This document shows, in pieces, positions 37,019-45,001 of a DNA stretch of 64,000 nucleotides (position 1 is its first letter; each line of letters starts with the position of its first letter). The notes beneath the pieces are model-generated. The model was not told where the DNA came from and did no database searches. It saw nothing but the letters and a program-made list of their open reading frames with translations. The position numbers were made by a program, and so were the translations under genes. The DNA is taken from the NCBI GenBank assembly GCA_946127115.1, contig CAMGYI010000002.1, forward strand, positions 124,001 to 188,000, read 5' to 3'. The DNA is from an uncultured Chlamydia sp. (GTDB lineage: Bacteria; Chlamydiota; Chlamydiia; Chlamydiales; Simkaniaceae).

Positions 37019-37754
37019 TGATGACGGAATCGACGCCGTCGGTCTTAGAACACTGTGGGAGGGGCTTTACAATATCGCCGACCTCACGATCGTTGCTCCA
37101 ATGGAAGAACAGTCCGGAATGGGGGGAAGCGTCACCTTTTATGGTCCTCTGCGCGCTGAGAAAGCGAGAGGGTTTGATGTCACCCCGGCATGGAAGGTCA
37201 AGGGAACACCTGCTGACTGCGTTAAGGTTGGAGTTGGAGGTATCCTTGATTCCCCTCCTGATCTGATTGTTTCGGGTGTGAATCATGGATCTAATGCAGG
37301 ACGAGGCATTTTTTCGAGTGGAACAGCGGGATCTGTTATTCAAGGAATTTTGCAAGGAATTCCAGGGATTGCCTTTTCATATACTTGCAGTCAGTCTAAA
37401 ACATTTTCACATGTTAAAGAATTCTTGGCACCCATCGTCCAATATATTGCTAGCAATCCCCTTCCAAAAGGGAGTTTTTTGAATGTCAATTTTCCAAAAG
37501 AGGAAATCCAAGGGGTAAAATTCGCCAGACAGGGACTGTCCTTTTGGCTTGAATCACTTCGAAAAGAACTTCATCCGGAGGGATACCTGGATTTTCACCT
37601 TGATGAGCTTTCTAATGATTTAGAAGAACACCCAGAGAGCGACATTACTCTATTAAAAGAAGGGTTTGTCACAGCGGTCCCAATCCAGATTAGTGAATTA
37701 ACTGACCATGCACATTTTCAGGAAAAAAAGGATCATTTTGATCGCCATTTTTGA
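36999..37754 (+). CDS. surE: 5'-nucleotidase SurE
   Basis: 251 residues. The N-terminus MHILLTNDDGIDAVGLRTLW carries the DD metal site; EEQSGMGGSVTFYGP, GTPADCVKVG and VSGVNHGSNAGRGIFSSGTA complete the SurE pattern. A metal-dependent phosphatase on nucleoside monophosphates. Its ATG lies in the last 20 bp of the symporter gene, so it is coupled. Confidence 0.94.
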   Translation: MHILLTNDDGIDAVGLRTLWEGLYNIADLTIVAPMEEQSGMGGSVTFYGPLRAEKARGFDVTPAWKVKGTPADCVKVGVGGILDSPPDLIVSGVNHGSNAGRGIFSSGTAGSVIQGILQGIPGIAFSYTCSQSKTFSHVKEFLAPIVQYIASNPLPKGSFLNVNFPKEEIQGVKFARQGLSFWLESLRKELHPEGYLDFHLDELSNDLEEHPESDITLLKEGFVTAVPIQISELTDHAHFQEKKDHFDRHF

Positions 37755-37805
37755 AAACACTTGAAGAGAATTCCATTATTGATTTAGAGTGGTGGACCTA
37801 ATGAC

Positions 37806-37878
37806 GGGCGTATAGCTCAGTTGGTAGAGCTCCTGTCTTACACACAGGCGGTCATAGGTTCGAGTCCTTTTGCGCCCA
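37806..37878 (+). tRNA. tRNA-Val (TAC)
   Basis: GGGCGTA...TGCGCCC acceptor, discriminator A; anticodon arm CCTGT-CTTACAC-ACAGG gives TAC; T-arm GGTTCGAGTCC. 73 nt, no encoded CCA. Confidence 0.95.
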
Positions 37879-37898
37879 TTACTATTAAAAATCCAGTT

Positions 37899-37972
37899 GC
37901 GGGAGTAGTTCAACTGGTTAGAGCACCAGCCTGTCACGCTGGAAGTTGCGAGTTCGAGTCTCGTCTCCCGCG
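37899..37972 (+). tRNA. tRNA-Asp (GTC)
   Basis: GCGGGAG...CTCCCGC acceptor, discriminator G, anticodon arm CCAGC-CTGTCAC-GCTGG gives GTC, T-arm GAGTTCGAGTCTC. 74 nt, 20 bp after tRNA-Val. The following TCTTTTTTAATTTTATTA could serve as a termination tract. Confidence 0.95.
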
Positions 37973-38298
37973 ATCTTTTTTAATTTTATTAGTTTCAAGC
38001 TCCTTGCGACCATTGAGATAATGGCTCCACTCCCTTCTGTTCCTATAACGGATTTTCTCTTCTACGATATCAAGCCTTTCAGAAATATCTACCCGTCCGA
38101 GAATACATCCGCGTACAGCCCTGTTTTTACCTCGCTTGTTATATTTCTTCCCGCTATGCCCCTAATCCTTTCAAACATATTTATAGATTGTCTCATGGCT
38201 TACAGCGGCTTGACACATTTTTTTTCATCTATTCATTTTTTAAAAAAACTTTATAGTGTAAGCTAGGACGCAGAGGTTTGAAATGCCTAATGTGATGA
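37973..38298. other. Intergenic, no gene seen
   Basis: After tRNA-Asp there is a T-rich tail, then a stretch with no credible reading frame, ending in CGCAGAGGTTTGAAATGCC. A TTGACA-like box near 38209 with TATAGT at 38251 is too widely spaced to call a promoter. This is the left border of the AT-rich cassette. Confidence 0.4.
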
Positions 38299-39658
38299 AT
38301 GAAAAACACACCAGAAAAATTAAAAGCTAAATCCAAAAGTAAAATCTCCTATTATTTATTAATAATAATATTATTTTTTTTTGCTTCCTTTTCTATAAAA
38401 CTATTTACTAATAATTGGAACTTTTTTAGAAACTATCTATTGATTTCATTTGTTTCATCATATTTTTTGGGAAGACTGTTGAATTATCTGAAAAAAAAAA
38501 TCCAAAAAAAAATTTGATGAAATAGTTGGGTTTGGTTCTATCTCCTCGAGCGAAATTATTCTTGGGAATATTTTATTAGTATACCCAAGCTATCTAACGT
38601 TATTCTATTCCTCAAAAGTTGTTGGCTCTCTAATCATAGGAATAGGGGCAGATTCCATAAAAAGGAAGTATGTTCTATTAGGAACGCTCGTTATTCTTTC
38701 TATATTCTCTTTCACTTCATTTAATTCAAATACAATTGAATCGATGATTCCTTTTATATTGCCTGCTTCCTTAATGGCTATTGGCTTCTTTGGAGACTCA
38801 TCTATAGCAGGTCGCATTATACTCCTAGATGCACACGTTCATGAAATATCTAATAGTCAAGAGAAAAGAAGATTGTTAATGGCTAAATCTGTTGAATTTG
38901 AGTCATTAGTATGGATTTATATTGGAGTTATTTCTTATACATTTAACTTGCCTGTCGAATGGTTCTTAATAATTGGAGTATTTTTAAATCTTATACTTAT
39001 TATCTTATCAAAATATGTAAAAGACCAAACCCACCCTGAAAAAGGACATAAAGGAATAAAGGGTTTATTCAAAGAATTAAAAATTCTAAAGCTTATTGGA
39101 ATAATACTGCCATTATTAACCCTATATATCTTAATAGTAGAAACAAGTTTTTTTTCTATTTTTTTTAACAGTGAAAGAACTCTTTCAACTCTATTTGACA
39201 AATCCATTTCAACAATGAGTTGGGCTATCCCCATGTATTTAGGGTGTTTATTACACCAAAATATATTAAAAAACGCAAAAGAATACACATTGATTACTAC
39301 AGGGATTTTTATATTTCTAATCGGTATATTAATTTATATAATAAACTATTTCATAACTCATGATTTCTCAATAAAGCTATATTACTTAGTATCGTTTGGA
39401 ATTTCGGGTTTAGGCTCAGGAATATTCCTTCCTTGTTTTTATTCAGTTACAACTTCTTTTAAAGGTATTCACTTCTTTGGATTTCTTATTGGAACTGTTG
39501 ATTCAATCCGCACTCTAGGAGAATGGCTAGGTTCTTTAACAGTAAAAATAAATTCAAAATCAATTATTTTATTGTATTCTACTTTCGTAATATTACTTTT
39601 AATCTCCATTTCTTTATTCAGAAAATTATTAAAAAATAGAAATGAAAATAAAGTTTAA
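38299..39658 (+). pseudogene. MFS-like transporter, frame split at poly-A tracts
   Basis: The first frame (38299-38517) encodes helix 1-2 of a membrane protein and ends just after A10 (38491-38500) and A9 (38504-38512) tracts. The second frame stays open from about 38510 to 39658 and includes VGSLIIGIGADSIKRKYVLL (the helix 2-3 loop region of MFS carriers), LPASLMAIGFFGDSSI and GFLIGTVDSIRTLGEWLGSL. Losing one A in either tract joins them into 452 residues, a normal transporter length. RNA-polymerase slippage at poly-A could rescue it, so it may be functional. Base composition is much more AT-rich than the neighbours. Substrate unknown. Confidence 0.6.
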
Positions 39659-40899
39659 TAGTTTTTTATATAGTTAATAATATTGTTAGAAAGTCTTTCT
39701 GCTTCTTTTTGAGTGAAAAAAAATTTAGAAAAACTAAATGAAAAATTGACTTGCTCTTGAAATTTACATATAACTGGATGAAATACAAATTTATTTCCAA
39801 GCACCCCGTTAATATAAACCACATTCACCCCTAGCTCTTCTAAATATCTAAAACCTTCGATTTTCCCAACATTACTGACACCTAAGCGAATTGGATCACT
39901 GCCAATATTCATCTTAAAAGGAGAGACTAAATCATATATATTTTGACAAAGCTTGTACCTATTCTCCACTAATAAATTCACTTCTTTATCAATAAAAAAG
40001 GCAAGATTTTTACAAGATAGAGACTGAGCCTTAGTAATAAGAACTTCTAAAAGAGTAATTTTACATCCTAAAGAATGCTTAGGTAGTCCGAAAAACTTCC
40101 TAACATTTATAGGACAAATAAAACCTACTTTCTGAATCCTGTTACATTTAAAAAACTCTTTGAGAACGATAGATGAAAACAAGCTTTGAAAAGCAATCCC
40201 ATCAACTTTTATTTTTTTTATAAAATTTTTGAGTTTATTCATCTCCAAGGATTTATAAATAAATCCTGTGGTAACTCCTCTTCTTTTATGACTAATCAGA
40301 CTCTTCCGGGTTATATTTCTCCCAGAAAAAGCTTTTTCTTTATTGAGTTCTTTTAAAACAGACTTTTCTATTGAAAGTTTGTCTAATGAATCAATTTTCA
40401 GATCTTTTTTATATTTCGATTTAGGATTTAATGTGTATTTAATTATTTCGGAAACTACCGCAATTAAAGTTGCCCCATCAGAAATTGAGTGATGCATGGA
40501 TAAAATAACTTCATTTGAGGTCTTTCCCGCTAAATAGCATATTCTAAATAGAGGCCCTTCTTGATAATTGAATAATTTGTGTGCCTCATAACTAGCTACT
40601 GACTCCCAATCTCTTTCCTGATTTTTTTCAATAAATAAAATTTCAGGAGATTTCTCTGTTTCTTGAAAGCTTAGTGGATCTATATTAACTCTGCACCTCA
40701 ATAAAAAATTTCTTTTTTTAATCTCGTTAACAGCTTTTTTCAAAAGGCTAAATGAGATACTATGAGCAAGCCTTAAGATAATACTTATATTACAATCATT
40801 TTTTTCTGAAAAAATAAAATGAGCAGCCTCAAAAGAGTCAATTTTCCTAATTTCTCTTGTGCTTTTATTTAAATCTAAAACTTTGGTTTTTGTTTTCAT
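39655..40899 (-). CDS. Condensation-type acyltransferase (HHxxxDG)
   Basis: 414 residues. The catalytic motif MHHSISDGATLIAVVSEI (about residue 134) is the HHxxxDG of condensation, alcohol acetyltransferase and PapA-type enzymes, which transfer an acyl group from a thioester to an alcohol or amine. Later, GFICPINVRKFFGLPKHSLG resembles the V-N-x-R region and LGVSNVGKIEGFRYLEELG the D-F-G-W-like region. No carrier protein or adenylation domain is attached or nearby. Very AT-rich, convergent with the MFS-like gene, overlapping it by 4 bp, so they were probably gained together. Confidence 0.72.
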   Translation of the reverse strand: MKTKTKVLDLNKSTREIRKIDSFEAAHFIFSEKNDCNISIILRLAHSISFSLLKKAVNEIKKRNFLLRCRVNIDPLSFQETEKSPEILFIEKNQERDWESVASYEAHKLFNYQEGPLFRICYLAGKTSNEVILSMHHSISDGATLIAVVSEIIKYTLNPKSKYKKDLKIDSLDKLSIEKSVLKELNKEKAFSGRNITRKSLISHKRRGVTTGFIYKSLEMNKLKNFIKKIKVDGIAFQSLFSSIVLKEFFKCNRIQKVGFICPINVRKFFGLPKHSLGCKITLLEVLITKAQSLSCKNLAFFIDKEVNLLVENRYKLCQNIYDLVSPFKMNIGSDPIRLGVSNVGKIEGFRYLEELGVNVVYINGVLGNKFVFHPVICKFQEQVNFSFSFSKFFFTQKEAERLSNNIINYIKNY

Positions 40900-41197
40900 T
40901 TCACTAAAAAAATAACGTTTTCTTTATCTTTGCCATAGCAGATTTTATAGAAAGGATATTAGCTAATGTATATCATATTTTTTCTTTAAATTCCTAATTT
41001 TGCTGCGAAACCGATGCATTTAATTCTAATTAATGATCCTGTTCCTTCTAGCTACCAAAGGGGCATTACTAGAGTAGAGATGCCCAGACTACTTAACAGT
41101 TCGAGAGTAGACGCGGCATCACTGCTTCCCACTAATTCCTGATTCTTAGAGGATTCTAATGAATTTTCTCCACAGGTTAACACCCAATGTCCTCGGG
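40900..41197. other. Intergenic, no gene seen
   Basis: No credible reading frame. An AT-rich leader upstream of the acyltransferase gene (40900-41000) may carry its promoter; the remainder borders the IS605 relic. Confidence 0.4.
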
Positions 41198-41460
41198 CTA
41201 GAATATATAATGCTCCCAAGTGTGATCCGCATATCCTTTATAACCACACCCCAGACAAAGGAATTTCTCTCTGGAACGATTCTTTTTATTTTCAAATTGG
41301 CAACAAGTGTTCGAACAGGTTTGGCTTATATCTTGGGGAGAAAGTTTAATGGGTAGATCTCCGTTCCACTCAAGTTTGCACTCAAGCACGCTTGTAAAAA
41401 ATCTCCACATTTTAGCCCTGGCTTTGCTTTGACATTTCCTCCAGGATTTTCAGCATTACC
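41198..41460 (-). pseudogene. IS605-type tnpB relic, C-terminal part
   Basis: The reverse strand begins NAENPGGNVKAKPGLKCGDF and continues in another frame SVLECKLEWNGDLPIKLSPQ then DISQTCSN, with the zinc finger FLCLGCGYKGYADHTW. These are the RuvC-end and zinc-ribbon features of TnpB (NVKAKSGL, LEYK-EWNG, SQTCS, C-x-x-CG-x-x-x-x-AD). Frame changes and loss of the following helix show decay. It matches the relic at 225-510. Confidence 0.72.
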
Positions 41461-41470
41461 TTTTGCAGAT

Positions 41471-41584
41471 TCTAATTATACAAACGTCATTTCTTAAATT
41501 TACTGGAAAGGAGTCCTTTGGAGTCCAGGTTACTTTGCTGGATCTGTCAGTGGCGCTTCTATTTCTGTACTCCTCCAGTATATC
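41471..41584 (+). pseudogene. IS200/IS605 tnpA relic (second copy)
   Basis: WKGVLWSPGYFAGSVSGASI then SVLLQYI is the TnpA C-terminal segment; one stop (after NVIS) interrupts it. 114 bp align without gaps to 27654-27767 with few differences. Located next to a tnpB relic, as expected for a decayed IS605-type element. 41585-41679 has nothing further. Confidence 0.7.
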
Positions 41585-41679
41585 AAGGTGGTGAAAAGGC
41601 ATTTAACCTAGCACAACAAATTCTTGATTATAATTCGAAGATGATAGCTACAATCAAACTGATGCATCAACCTTAATCG

Positions 41680-42396
41680 TTAATCTTCCATATTGTGGAA
41701 GACTGCATCAACATCATCCAATCCCTCGAGAAACTCGATGAGCGCCTCGTTGGCAGCGCGAGTGTCATCATCGCAGGAAATTGTGGTTTTTGGAATCATC
41801 TCGAGGCTTGTTTCTCCAACCGCAACTCCCGAACCTTCAAGCTTATCCTTCACCTCGTAGAGTAACTCTGGAGGAGTCACTACGATAAAAGTGTCTTCTG
41901 TAACATCAAAATCATCAGCGCCAGCATCCGTTGCTTGCATGAAAAGAGACTCTTCGTCCCCTTGATCTTTTCCAATCTGAATCAACCCTTTCCGATCAAA
42001 GTTAAAAGCAACAGAACCTAGTGAACCAATACTCCCCCCCTTCTTATTCGTTGCAATCCTCATATCAGAAGCTGTGCGGTTCTTATTATCTGTCATTGTG
42101 TCCACGATGATCCCAACACCTCCATGTCCATAGAGTTCATAGGTCAGTTCGGTAAAATCAGCCTGATCTGCATTTGATGCTTTCTTGATGTTTCGATCGA
42201 TGACCTCACAAGGGACATTAGCAGTTTTTGCTTTTTGTAAAGCAAGACGGAGTTTCGTATTTGCCTTAGGATCCGGCCCCCCTTGCTTTACCGCACTTAT
42301 GATTTCTTTTGCGCACCGAGAAAAAAGTTTCCCTTTCTTTGCATCGGCTCGCCCCTTCTTATGCCTAATATTCGCCCATTTACTATGTCCAGCCAT
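41680..42396 (-). CDS. yebC: YebC/PmpR-family protein
   Basis: 238 residues, starting MAGHSKWANIRHKKGRADAK, the invariant YebC N-terminus. YELYGHGGVGIIVDTMTDNK (about 88-107) and GSVAFNFDRKG are further hallmarks. YebC proteins were named as DNA-binding transcription factors; some members help ribosomes pass proline stretches. Its ATG overlaps the stop of the GNAT gene by 1 bp. In C. trachomatis the yebC homologue (CT457) likewise follows a GNAT and prfB. Confidence 0.95.
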   Translation of the reverse strand: MAGHSKWANIRHKKGRADAKKGKLFSRCAKEIISAVKQGGPDPKANTKLRLALQKAKTANVPCEVIDRNIKKASNADQADFTELTYELYGHGGVGIIVDTMTDNKNRTASDMRIATNKKGGSIGSLGSVAFNFDRKGLIQIGKDQGDEESLFMQATDAGADDFDVTEDTFIVVTPPELLYEVKDKLEGSGVAVGETSLEMIPKTTISCDDDTRAANEALIEFLEGLDDVDAVFHNMED

Positions 42397-42896
42397 TATT
42401 GAACTTCCATTTGCATTAAAATTTTGTCGTAGTAATTCCCTTCAGCATCCTTTAGATAGCGAGAATGGCGCCCATACTCTTTAAAACCAAGTCTGTTATA
42501 AAGACGGACTGCCGGGTTTTTGTCATAAACCTCTAAGTGAAGGATCTCAAGACCTCGCTTAAGTCCGAGCTTTACAATTCTTTTTAAAAGAAGGGTCCCG
42601 ATCCCCATCCCTCTGTACTTTTCATCGAGAATCACCACAAATAGTGATTGGTGGGCCATCTTTTCCACCTCATGGAGATAGAGATTTGCAGCACCAACCG
42701 GTTTTTTCTTATAGAGTGCTGTAATGGATAACCCATTATCAATATAATGGGTCCACAGCCGAACAGCATCCTCCACCTCTCTTCGATCCATCATCGGAAA
42801 GCCAACAAGAACCCCAGGTTGAAGAAGCCACTCTGCAAAAAGGGGGAGGTCTTTTTTATCACTTAACCTAAACGTGACATCAGGCCTACTTCCCAT
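42396..42896 (-). CDS. GNAT acetyltransferase (second of a pair)
   Basis: 166 residues from the ATG at 42896. VVILDEKYRGMGIGTLLLKR carries the acetyl-CoA motif R/Q-x-x-G-x-G/A (about residue 97) and LEVYDKNPAVRLYNRLGFKE is motif B. Cytoplasmic, possibly acetylating a protein or small amine. It overlaps the upstream GNAT gene by 11 bp and ends on the yebC start. The two GNATs are distantly related. Confidence 0.86.
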   Translation of the reverse strand: MGSRPDVTFRLSDKKDLPLFAEWLLQPGVLVGFPMMDRREVEDAVRLWTHYIDNGLSITALYKKKPVGAANLYLHEVEKMAHQSLFVVILDEKYRGMGIGTLLLKRIVKLGLKRGLEILHLEVYDKNPAVRLYNRLGFKEYGRHSRYLKDAEGNYYDKILMQMEVQ

Positions 42897-43413
42897 TACT
42901 TCCCTTTGGAAAGTTGACCTGCATAACATGGCGAGCTAAGTAACTTCCATCTTTTTTCTTAATATACTTCTCTTGCTTTGTCACTTCAACATACCCCAAC
43001 TTTTCCAAAATTGGAAGAGCAGGACATCCCTCCCAAACTTCAGCATTGATCCACTCAAAGCGAAAGTAGCTTTTGCCCAAGTGCGTAATATTCTTTACAA
43101 TTGAAGTCCCTACTCCTTGCCTCTTCATTTTAGGATTCACAATAAAATAAAGGAGACAATGGTGAATCACCTTCCGGTACGGCATTAGAAAGAGTGTTGC
43201 AATGCCTGCGACTTCCCCCTTATAGGTTGCCGTTAAACTCGCTCCGTATTTGTAAAAACCAATCCAGTTTCCACTCATGTTTTCCACATCTTTGTCTGAA
43301 GAGACAGGATACCAAAGGCGATTTTCCTCCATTTCCATCCATTTTCGAAGAAAAGGATGGTCCTTCGAAGTCGTGTACCTTATATCGTATTCATTTTCAT
43401 CAGGGATGCCCAC
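42886..43413 (-). CDS. GNAT acetyltransferase (first of a pair)
   Basis: 175 residues. NPKMKRQGVGTSIVKNITHL is the acetyl-CoA motif and CPALPILEKLGYVEV motif B. GTG start whose first base is the last base of the prfB stop (TAGTG), so it is coupled to prfB. Corresponds in position to CT458 of C. trachomatis, next to prfB. Substrate unknown. Confidence 0.82.
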   Translation of the reverse strand: MGIPDENEYDIRYTTSKDHPFLRKWMEMEENRLWYPVSSDKDVENMSGNWIGFYKYGASLTATYKGEVAGIATLFLMPYRKVIHHCLLYFIVNPKMKRQGVGTSIVKNITHLGKSYFRFEWINAEVWEGCPALPILEKLGYVEVTKQEKYIKKKDGSYLARHVMQVNFPKGSNGK

Positions 43414-44508
43414 TAACCAAATTCCTTTAAATATGCATTTACAAATCCATCCAGAGACCCATCCATGACTTCTTGAATATTTCCCTCTTCATACCTGGTA
43501 CGCGTGTCTTTAACAAGTGTGTATGGTTGAAAAACATAGTTGCGAATCTGCGATCCCCAAGCAATATCTTTCTTTTCCCCTCCCATTTTTGAAATAACTT
43601 CTTCACGCTCTAGAATCTCTTTTTCATATAGCTTCGAACGGAGCATTTTAAAACAGGTTTCTTTATTCTGCAACTGACTCCTCTCCCCTTGACACGAGAC
43701 AACGATTCCAGTTGATAGATGGGTAATCCGCACCGCAGAATCGGTCGTATTAACATGTTGTCCTCCAGCACCAGACGAACGAAATGTATCAATCCGAACC
43801 TCATCAGGTTTGATCTGAATCTTTATGTCATCGGTAATTTCAGGAATAATATCCACGGAAACAAAACTCGTATGACGCTTAGCGTTGCTATCAAATGGAG
43901 AAATACGCACAAGACGATGCACACCTTTCTCCGCTTTGCAATAACCGTAAGCGAACGGGCCTGTAACATGGAGGGTTGCATTCTTAATCCCTGCGACTTC
44001 TCCGTCAAGTTTTTCAACCAACTCAACTTTCCATCTCCGCTTGACTGCCCACTTTTGATACATTCGAAGAAGCATTTGCGCCCAGTCACAGGACTCGGTC
44101 CCCCCAGCACCCGCATTGACGCTCAAGTAACAATTCTTGTTATCAAGCTCTCCTGAAAGCATTTTTTTTACTTCGAGATCTTCAATCCCCTGCTGAATTT
44201 CATCAAGCTCTTTCAAAAGATCACTATAGAGCTCAGGATCCTCTTCCTCTTCCATCTCTTCAAGAAGTTCTTTTGAATCTTCGAATCTCGTTTTAATACT
44301 GCTGTAAGGAATCGTCCATTCTTTAAGAGTATTGCATTGAGAAATAACAATTTGCGCCGCATCATTATCCGACCAAAAATCTCCCTCTTCCATCTTTTTT
44401 TCTAAAACAACAACTTCTTTTTCCTTCTTGTCTAAGTCAAAGATACCTCCACATATGAAGGAGTCTGTCATCAATATCTTTTAATTTTTTACGGATCTCA
44501 TCATTCAT
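43413..44508 (-). CDS. prfB: Peptide chain release factor 2 with programmed +1 frameshift
   Basis: Terminates translation at UGA and UAA. The gene starts at ATG 44508 (MNDEIRKKLKDIDDRLLHMW), meets an in-frame TGA at 44437-44439, and continues after a +1 shift as DLDKKEKEVVVLEKK. The total is 364 residues, close to the E. coli 365. The GGQ catalytic motif is RSSGAGGQHVNTTDSAVRIT and the codon-recognition domain precedes it. It heads the prfB-GNAT-GNAT-yebC operon. In-frame starts after the shift are artefacts. Confidence 0.95.
44436..44451 (-). promoter_or_regulatory. prfB recoding site
   Basis: Reverse strand TGGAGG-TAT-CTT-TGA-C: an internal Shine-Dalgarno-like element, the slip codon CTT, the TGA stop and the C that favours shifting, with the same spacing as in E. 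coli prfB. Low RF2 slows termination at TGA and raises shifting, giving autoregulation. Confidence 0.92.
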
Positions 44509-44552
44509 TTTAAACCTCAAAAAACAATCTCTCCACTATACATAAAAGACTG

Positions 44553-44580
44553 TTTACATAAAAGGATTTTCCCTTATACT
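44553..44580 (+). promoter_or_regulatory. Candidate sigma-70-type promoter
   Basis: TTTACA, 16-bp spacer, TATACT, followed by a 64-bp leader to the ATG at 44645. Divergent from prfB. Strong match to the consensus for its neighbourhood, but not tested. Confidence 0.5.
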
Positions 44581-44644
44581 CTTCCTCGTCAAAAACAAAA
44601 GAAGAGTCGGCTATTTATAAGAATTTTTTTATTGAGGAATCGCT

Positions 44645-45001
44645 ATGTTAAACATAATAGGAAAAGCAGGCCGTGAGCTTCAAGGGATCTTCCAAACTGG
44701 AAGCGCACTAGTTTGCCAGGGTTGCAACCACCTGCTAGACACTTCCATTGGAAAAAAAATATCAGCAGTCACCGCCCCTATATTCAGGGGCCTTAGTTGG
44801 GTTAAAGAGCGTACCCCAGAAATCAGCAAATCGTTCGTTTATGGAGCTGTGACTGGAGCTGTAACTGTGGTGGCGACTCGCATCATGCTATGGCGACGAA
44901 ACGACACCATAAATCACCACCTAAACAGAGCGGCCGATATTGCCGAAAGAAATGGAGATAACGGTCATCGAGACGCAATTCGAGTCCAAATTCGACCCTA
45001 A
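44645..45001 (+). CDS. Small putative membrane-associated protein, unknown
   Basis: 118 residues, with TTGAGGAA before the ATG. One likely hydrophobic segment SFVYGAVTGAVTVVATRIML (about residues 74-93) and a polar C-terminus. Two cysteines (CQGC) near residue 24. No family recognised; probably lineage-specific. A promoter-like sequence precedes it and a terminator hairpin follows it, supporting a real short gene. Confidence 0.6.
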   Translation: MLNIIGKAGRELQGIFQTGSALVCQGCNHLLDTSIGKKISAVTAPIFRGLSWVKERTPEISKSFVYGAVTGAVTVVATRIMLWRRNDTINHHLNRAADIAERNGDNGHRDAIRVQIRP

